Shown piece after piece: positions 59,477 through 64,000 of a stretch of 64,000 nucleotides of DNA. The notes below the pieces were generated by a model. It was given only the letters and a program-made list of their open reading frames with translations. It ran no database searches and was not told where the DNA came from. Positions within the stretch are counted from its first letter, which is position 1; every line of letters starts with the position of its first letter. The stretch is taken from positions 4,321,988-4,385,987 of the forward strand of contig NZ_CP011272.1 in NCBI RefSeq assembly GCF_001610875.1. The letters run 5' to 3'. The stretch is from Pirellula sp. SH-Sr6A (lineage in GTDB: Bacteria > Planctomycetota > Planctomycetia > Pirellulales > Pirellulaceae). The position numbers and the translations under genes were made by a program.

Positions 59477-61354
59477 TTATTTGGGTTGCTGCTCCAAGAC
59501 TTGTTGGGCTTCGCGCAGATCCTGCGAACTAACCCGACTCTTCTTCAAATCGCTGAAATCGACAATCTGAGCATCTTCTCGAAGCTTGCTAAGGCATTGA
59601 TCCATTGCAATACGATGTTTCTTCTCTTCGATTTCACGTTGTAACTCCGTTCGGATCGCTGTGTTCAAGGTGCTGACCACCGGCTTGGTAAAGCCCTGCG
59701 ACTTGAGGATCACATAGCGCCCGTTCACTTCGATGATTCCAGAAAGTGCGCCCGGTTGAAGCTCGAAAGCTGCTTTCTCGAGCGTGGGTTGCCCACCGTT
59801 GCGACGCAAAGGCGGAACCTTTCCAAAGTTGCTGCGCGAGCTGTCTTCCACCGAGTATTGGCTAGCCAGTTCACCGAAGAATTGTTCGCTCGGATTGTTG
59901 CGAGCCATTTCCCAAACTTGCTGTGCCGTTCGTTGATTGCTAAGCACGATAGCCAGGACTTCGGCGCGGGGTCCGTAGTTGGCATCGAATCCCTTTTGAA
60001 TATCCTCGTCGGTCACCGCTACTTTTCCAGCTGTCAATTTTTTGAGAGCAACCGTCGGCCAAATCACATCGCGAACATAAAGTTCGGGAGTCATATTGTC
60101 CTCTTGCTCGATGCTTTCCAGCAATTGCGGGATGTCAGCGGACCCGTCCGCTTTAGCGAATCCGAAGTACTGAGCAGCCCGATGAATCTCCTGATCGATA
60201 TCGGCTTGGGAAATCTGCAATTGGGCTTTGGTCAGCGCCCCCTCAATCAGCTTTCGATTGATTTCCCCGTCCAGGATTTTCTTACCGAATCGCTTCACGC
60301 AGGCATTGTCGTAGGTTTCCATTTGAATGGCTTGCTGATTGACGATGGCTGCAACCCCCGGGTATTGCCGTTCCATCTCCAGCTTGCCATGCACGACCGT
60401 GATGGAGCTCTTTTCACGGAGAGTCAAATAGACTTGCTCTGCCGATTCGCGAAGTTTGCGATCCTCCAACTCGGTCTTGATCCTAGTCTGGATTTCTTGC
60501 ATCTGAGCTTGCGGTGGATTGGCGGGCGGGATGTGCTGCACGCATTGCAGAATGACGTACATTTCCCCGGCGCTGAGGATCTTAGAGACTTCATTGGTTT
60601 GCAGGGCGAAGGCAACGTTCTCGAGTTCTTCGTCTCCCGTGAATCGCCGAATGGGGGGGAGCAATCCCTCGACGCTTGCGCTCGCAGGATCCTCGCTGTG
60701 GTCCTTCGCGAGCACCTTAAACAGCTCGGGCTTCTCGGTCGCTTGCTTTTGAAGCTGAGCCAATTTGGCTTGATCTTTACAAGCGATCATGCGGACTTTG
60801 ACCTTGGGCCCGAACTCGCCTTGAAATTCTCGATCGATTTCTTGCGGAGTGACGGCAATCGCGTCCTTGGCGAGCGATCGCAAAGCCAGCATCGGCCAAA
60901 TGATGTCCGCTGCGTACTGCTCGGGTGAGATGTCCCGTTCATCTTCGATGAGCTTGAGGTACATCTTGGTCGTAAGATTGAACTTGCTCGCCGTCCTCGC
61001 AATTTCTGCTTCGATGTCTTTTTCGCTGATAACGATGTTTTGAGCCTGGCATGCCTGCATGATCACCGTCTTATTGATCAAGTCCTCCAGGATCTCTTCA
61101 CCGAATCGAAGTCGGCATTGGGTCGCAAGCTCGGAGATCGAGATCGGCTGGCCATTTACGACCGCAGCGACACGCGGTGCACCCGCAGCGGCAGGCGTGG
61201 AGGGGGCGTTTTTGGCGGAGGTAGGGGTTGCGCTGACGGCGCGACCCCGATTTCCCGAGGATTGGTCCTGAGCGAAACCAGGTGTCCCGATCAAAAGAGT
61301 CGAGAGCAACGCGGCTCGGAATCCAAGGCGGCGAAGTTGGTAAATTGTTGGCAT
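59477..61354 (-). CDS. Secreted SurA/PpiC-type protein with an internal tandem duplication
   Basis: A 625-residue periplasmic protein with a signal (FRAALLSTLLIGTPGFAQ) and then a Ser/Ala/Pro linker. The rest is two homologous copies, about residues 61-295 and 334-575, each with a SurA N-like helical region and a PPIC-like beta domain. The corresponding phrases are VAAVVNGQPIS / VAAIVNQQAIQ, RFGEEILEDLINKTVIMQA / RFGKKILDGEINRKLIEGA, and DIIWPMLALRSLAK / DVIWPTVALKKLTA. ATG 61354 is backed by AGGAAG in the upstream region, and the open frame to 61498 is rejected. It should help fold exported proteins; whether each PPIC-like part keeps isomerase activity cannot be told. Confidence 0.85.
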   Translation of the reverse strand: MPTIYQLRRLGFRAALLSTLLIGTPGFAQDQSSGNRGRAVSATPTSAKNAPSTPAAAGAPRVAAVVNGQPISISELATQCRLRFGEEILEDLINKTVIMQACQAQNIVISEKDIEAEIARTASKFNLTTKMYLKLIEDERDISPEQYAADIIWPMLALRSLAKDAIAVTPQEIDREFQGEFGPKVKVRMIACKDQAKLAQLQKQATEKPELFKVLAKDHSEDPASASVEGLLPPIRRFTGDEELENVAFALQTNEVSKILSAGEMYVILQCVQHIPPANPPQAQMQEIQTRIKTELEDRKLRESAEQVYLTLREKSSITVVHGKLEMERQYPGVAAIVNQQAIQMETYDNACVKRFGKKILDGEINRKLIEGALTKAQLQISQADIDQEIHRAAQYFGFAKADGSADIPQLLESIEQEDNMTPELYVRDVIWPTVALKKLTAGKVAVTDEDIQKGFDANYGPRAEVLAIVLSNQRTAQQVWEMARNNPSEQFFGELASQYSVEDSSRSNFGKVPPLRRNGGQPTLEKAAFELQPGALSGIIEVNGRYVILKSQGFTKPVVSTLNTAIRTELQREIEEKKHRIAMDQCLSKLREDAQIVDFSDLKKSRVSSQDLREAQQVLEQQPK

Positions 61355-61633
61355 GGTTAGCTTCCTCCGTGAAACCAAGGGGGCCTGGGTGCCCTGCAAT
61401 GGGTGCGTTTTCGCAATCAAATCCGTTGTTTGCTCGCGCAGTGAAATATGCGTAGTCCAGGGAATGTACGAGGAACGCGTTGCGAGGGTCAATATCAAGT
61501 CGCCGCGGAACTCCTAAGGATTCCGGTCGAATGGCACGGCACCTGCACTACTGCGAACTCCTTTTGTCTTGTATAAATCTGGCAGCCGGCGGGTGTTCCC
61601 CGATGTCACTTACTGAATGGAAAGGTTCTCCTC

Positions 61634-61960
61634 ATGGGCAACGCAGCAGAATTCACAGAACAAGGATTCGACTCCGACGTTCTTCAATCCTCACAACCCG
61701 TCCTCGTCGACTTTTGGGCAACTTGGTGCGGGCCATGCCGACAGATCGCTCCGCTTATCGACGAGTTAGCAGTGAAATTCGACGGCAGCGTTCGCATTGG
61801 CAAAGTCAATGTTGAAGACCACCCCGAATTGGCACAGCGCTACGGCATCAACGCGATCCCAACCCTCCTGTTGTTCAAAGAAGGGGAGATCATCGAGCGA
61901 TTTCAAGGAATTCCGCCCCGAACGAAGCTCGAGGCTGCCCTGGAAAGCGCCAAGGCCTAG
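61634..61960 (+). CDS. trxA: Thioredoxin
   Basis: A 108-residue cytoplasmic thioredoxin. The active-site motif WCGPC is at residues 31-35 (LVDFWATWCGPCRQIAPLIDELA), the conserved cis-Pro is in NAIPTLLLFKEGE, and no signal peptide is present. It reduces disulfides using electrons from thioredoxin reductase. An AAAGG ribosome site is nine bases upstream. A TATAAA box (61572-61577) upstream may be its -10 but no good -35 is paired with it. The gene is followed by a large stem-loop and then nagA. Confidence 0.95.
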   Translation: MGNAAEFTEQGFDSDVLQSSQPVLVDFWATWCGPCRQIAPLIDELAVKFDGSVRIGKVNVEDHPELAQRYGINAIPTLLLFKEGEIIERFQGIPPRTKLEAALESAKA

Positions 61961-62005
61961 CGCCTACGCGTCTGGATCAGGCGCATCTAACTCCAAAATT
62001 TGATT

Positions 62006-62027
62006 CGGAGCAGCGAAAGCTGCCCCG
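62006..62027. terminator. Hairpin with GAAA tetraloop after trxA
   Basis: Nine-base arms CGGAGCAGC (62006-62014) and GCTGCCCCG (62019-62027) pair with a single A-C mismatch around the GNRA loop GAAA. It is 46 bp after the trxA stop. No T-run follows, so termination may be weak; it could also be part of the larger structured region downstream. Confidence 0.6.
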
Positions 62028-62035
62028 ATAGGAGA

Positions 62036-62088
62036 GGCGAGACGCTCGTTGCCGGTTGAAACACCGTTCCTGCAACTCGCGTCTCGCC
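62036..62088 (+). ncRNA. Long multi-part stem-loop in the nagA leader
   Basis: A 53-base element that folds, if transcribed, as one long hairpin. The outer stem is GGCGAGACGC (62036-62045) with GCGTCTCGCC (62079-62088), 10 bp perfect. A symmetrical TC/TC internal loop follows, then an inner stem GTTGC (62048-62052) with GCAAC (62072-62076), and a top stem CGGT (62053-62056) with ACCG (62063-62066) closing TGAAAC. A five-base bulge (62067-62071) sits on one side. It ends 30 bp before the nagA ATG. It could be a regulatory leader, an attenuator or the trxA terminator. I know of no family name for it. Confidence 0.55.
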
Positions 62089-62118
62089 ACTCTTGCTTTC
62101 ACTCTCGGATCGTCCGCA

Positions 62119-63042
62119 ATGCGAACTATCGATATCCAAGTCAACGGCGCCTTTGGGATCGACTTCAACGACGACAACCTGGACCTGGATTCTTTTTCCC
62201 ACGCATGCCAAAAACTCGCCGCATCCGGCGTCCAACAGTTCTTTCCGACCCTGATCACCGCGCCCCACGATGCACTCCTCCGGCGCGTCTCGAAAATTGC
62301 AGGATGGGTGACTGCGGATAGTCAATTGCAGGCATGCGTAGGTGGGCTGCATATCGAAGGGCCGTTTATTTCTCCCAAACCAGGTTACCGCGGAACGCAC
62401 CCGCTCGACGCGATAAGACCAGTCTGCCTCGAGTTCCTAAAGGAAATGGTGGAGGCGGGCCGCGGCTTGGTTCGGCAAGTCACCTTAGCGCCGGAAGAAG
62501 ATCCCCAGTTCCTTGGCACGCGATGGCTCGCCGATCAAGGCATTGTTCCTTTCGCAGGGCATACCGACGCATCGCTCGAACAATTGCGAGGGGCCATTGA
62601 TCAAGGACTTCAAGGCTTCACACATCTAGGTAACGGATGCGCTCTCGAGGTATCACGCCATGACAACATACTGCACCGCGTATTGGCTTGCAGGTCCGAA
62701 CTTGTCGTGTCATTCATCGCCGATGGTATCCACGCTCCCTTCTGGCTACTGAAAACTTGGTTGGAACTCTTTGGTCCGGATCGAGTCATTGTCACCAGCG
62801 ACGCGATGAGCGCAGCCGGCATGCCTCCAGGGGAGTACCTGATCGGTGGCCAACCTATTCTGGTTGATGAATCGCGAAGAACCCGTCACCGCGATCACCA
62901 ATACTTGGCCGGCTCCGCATCCCTATTGCAAGACATGGAAAACTTGGGCCCACAATGGATCCGCGACTGGTCTGAGGTGAAGGAGCGACTCTTCTGCGAG
63001 AATGCGAGAAAACTCTTCCGACTCCCAGGGACACCACAGTAA
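62119..63042 (+). CDS. nagA: N-acetylglucosamine-6-phosphate deacetylase
   Basis: A 307-residue amidohydrolase that deacetylates GlcNAc-6-phosphate in amino-sugar and cell-wall recycling. Motifs seen are DIQVNGAFGIDF near the start, HIEGPFISPKPGYRGTHP (metal-ligand Glu and substrate-binding His), AGHTDAS, THLGNGC, and VTSDAMSAAGM with the catalytic Asp. It is shorter than the E. coli enzyme (382 residues) because the N-terminal beta-domain is missing or reduced. ATG 62119 begins MRTIDIQVNG and is preferred to the TTG at 62056. A structured leader precedes it. The downstream membrane-protein gene starts 3 bp after its stop, so the two are co-transcribed. Confidence 0.9.
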   Translation: MRTIDIQVNGAFGIDFNDDNLDLDSFSHACQKLAASGVQQFFPTLITAPHDALLRRVSKIAGWVTADSQLQACVGGLHIEGPFISPKPGYRGTHPLDAIRPVCLEFLKEMVEAGRGLVRQVTLAPEEDPQFLGTRWLADQGIVPFAGHTDASLEQLRGAIDQGLQGFTHLGNGCALEVSRHDNILHRVLACRSELVVSFIADGIHAPFWLLKTWLELFGPDRVIVTSDAMSAAGMPPGEYLIGGQPILVDESRRTRHRDHQYLAGSASLLQDMENLGPQWIRDWSEVKERLFCENARKLFRLPGTPQ

Positions 63043-63045
63043 GCC

Positions 63046-63966
63046 ATGACAAAGCGGACTCCTGCTCAAGAGGAGGGCGATCAAGTCGACGTATTCGCAA
63101 GAACGAATACTACTTCATGGGCGTGTTCTCCCCTATGGTTGATGGTTTACGCGATGATCCTAGCGGGGCTTCTCCATCTCCCCGTGTTTGCTTTCGGCGA
63201 ACGGGATTGGGAGGATCCCATATCGTTCCGAAAACCTATTCTGTTCGGAATCTCCACGGGTCTCACACTGGGTTCTGCACTTTGGGTGTTCAGTAAATTG
63301 CCCCCGAGACGTTGGGACCCCATCCTTCGATACGTGTTGAGCGTTTCGTTGGCGATCGAAGTTTTTTTGATCACCATGCAATCGTGGCGAGGTGCACGCA
63401 GCCACTTCAATACCGAGGGTTGGTTCAACAATGGAGTCGAGAGCTTGATGCTCCTGATGATTTCCACTGCCTCGGTCATCATCGTGTTTCTTACCCTGCG
63501 AACTTGGCTGGAGTTCTCCGAACCAACAGTATCACCGATGCAATCGGCGATTTGGCATGGCATGAATCTCTTGTTGGCTTCGGTCGTGTTGGGGTATGCG
63601 ATCACGATTATCGGAAAATACCTGATAGGAAAAGGCATGGCTCCCGAGTTGGTTCCTCCCGCGGGAGTGTTGAAGTTTCCGCATGGGGCCGGCTTGCACG
63701 CGATCCAAGCTTTGCCATTCCTCGCTTGGGTGACTCGTCACGCGAGCCACAGGTTTTCTCTTGAGGCCGTTCGATGGGGCGCTTGGTCCTGCTACAGCTT
63801 CTTGATCTTTTCGCTTGTTCAAACTGCGAGAGGACGAGAACGATTCGACCTCGACAGCTTCGGCGCTACTCTCTTGGGCGCGACTGCGCTGACGAGCGTT
63901 GCCTGTGTCGCCTATGTCTTGAGATCCCTTCTCAGCATCCGTTCGACGTCCCATTCCGCTTTGTGA
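63046..63966 (+). CDS. Seven-helix membrane protein of unknown function
   Basis: A 306-residue polytopic membrane protein. The first 20 residues are charged, and then there are about seven hydrophobic segments (WLMVYAMILAGLLHLPVFAF, ISTGLTLGSALWVFSK, VLSVSLAIEVFLITM, LMLLMISTASVIIVFLTL, NLLLASVVLGYAITII, AWSCYSFLIFSLVQTA, GATALTSVACVAYVL). The pattern RERDWEDPISFRKPILFGIS and the GAGLHAIQALPFLAWVTRHA segment, with His residues, look conserved. It starts 3 bp after nagA and probably forms its operon partner. No known transporter family was recognised. Confidence 0.75.
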   Translation: MTKRTPAQEEGDQVDVFARTNTTSWACSPLWLMVYAMILAGLLHLPVFAFGERDWEDPISFRKPILFGISTGLTLGSALWVFSKLPPRRWDPILRYVLSVSLAIEVFLITMQSWRGARSHFNTEGWFNNGVESLMLLMISTASVIIVFLTLRTWLEFSEPTVSPMQSAIWHGMNLLLASVVLGYAITIIGKYLIGKGMAPELVPPAGVLKFPHGAGLHAIQALPFLAWVTRHASHRFSLEAVRWGAWSCYSFLIFSLVQTARGRERFDLDSFGATLLGATALTSVACVAYVLRSLLSIRSTSHSAL

Positions 63967-64000
63967 TACTCAGCATCTGCATCACGGGGTTGATCGATTC

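Noticed and set aside
59756-60928. 390-codon plus-strand frame
   Set aside because: Antisense to the duplicated PPIase; no start signal and no domain.

Overview
The window is chromosomal DNA from a planctomycete, most likely of the Pirellulales type. Supporting signs are DUF1501 and DUF1549/DUF1553 proteins, a VCBS-repeat lipoprotein with a CxxCH motif, an MJ0042 zinc ribbon fused to an AIM24 domain, a DUF6800-like small protein, a flagellar export gene block, and many long secreted proteins without close relatives that I recognise. Housekeeping genes are scattered singly rather than gathered in classical operons. No rRNA, tRNA, CRISPR array, insertion sequence or prophage is visible.

Layout: 0-6 kb holds the 3' part of thrS, a small conserved gene behind a good sigma-70-type promoter, and the divergent pair ftsK / truB. 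6-12 kb is a minus-strand operon of two secreted TPR proteins, one ExbB/MotA-type channel protein and two ExbD/TolR-type proteins, which looks like a proton-motive-force-driven envelope machine. 12-16.3 kb carries larC, an N-acetylneuraminate-lyase-type aldolase, the AIM24 protein and a four-helix membrane protein. 16.4-20.3 kb holds polX, nadD, an RlmM/FtsJ-type methyltransferase and infA. 20.6-28.6 kb is planctomycete-specific: a secreted protein, a DUF1549/DUF1553 and DUF1501 pair, a divergent VCBS/CxxCH lipoprotein, and another secreted protein. 28.8-33.4 kb has a DUF1330 protein, fliP-fliQ-fliR-flhB, and a NYN-LOTUS protein. 33.4-36.1 kb has an overlapping uridylyltransferase-prs pair, a DUF6800-like protein and a RidA-family protein. 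36.1-38.6 kb is an ECF sigma / anti-sigma pair followed by a small Tyr-rich secreted protein. 38.6-42.7 kb has an SDR, a calcineurin-like phosphoesterase and a Kef-type antiporter. 42.7-56.5 kb is dominated by valS, a 2040-residue alpha-2-macroglobulin, and ileS with an acidic protein 2 bp upstream. 56.5-64 kb has rny, a secreted tandem-duplicated SurA-like PPIase with a lone E2-type acyltransferase domain, trxA, nagA and a seven-helix membrane protein.

The items most worth following are: the TPR-TPR-ExbB-ExbD-ExbD operon; a long multi-helix hairpin in the trxA-nagA gap; an ECF-type promoter placed so that the sigma-factor mRNA would be almost leaderless; a G-quadruplex motif with one-base loops upstream of the phosphoesterase and antiporter; the internally duplicated PPIase paired with a single E2 acyltransferase domain; and the alpha-2-macroglobulin that keeps a CxEQ thioester and has a Gly/Met/Ala-rich bait-like insert. 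No wholly new defence or mobile system was identified with confidence. Start codons are often uncertain because many genes lack a clear Shine-Dalgarno sequence; where one decides the start, the entry says so.
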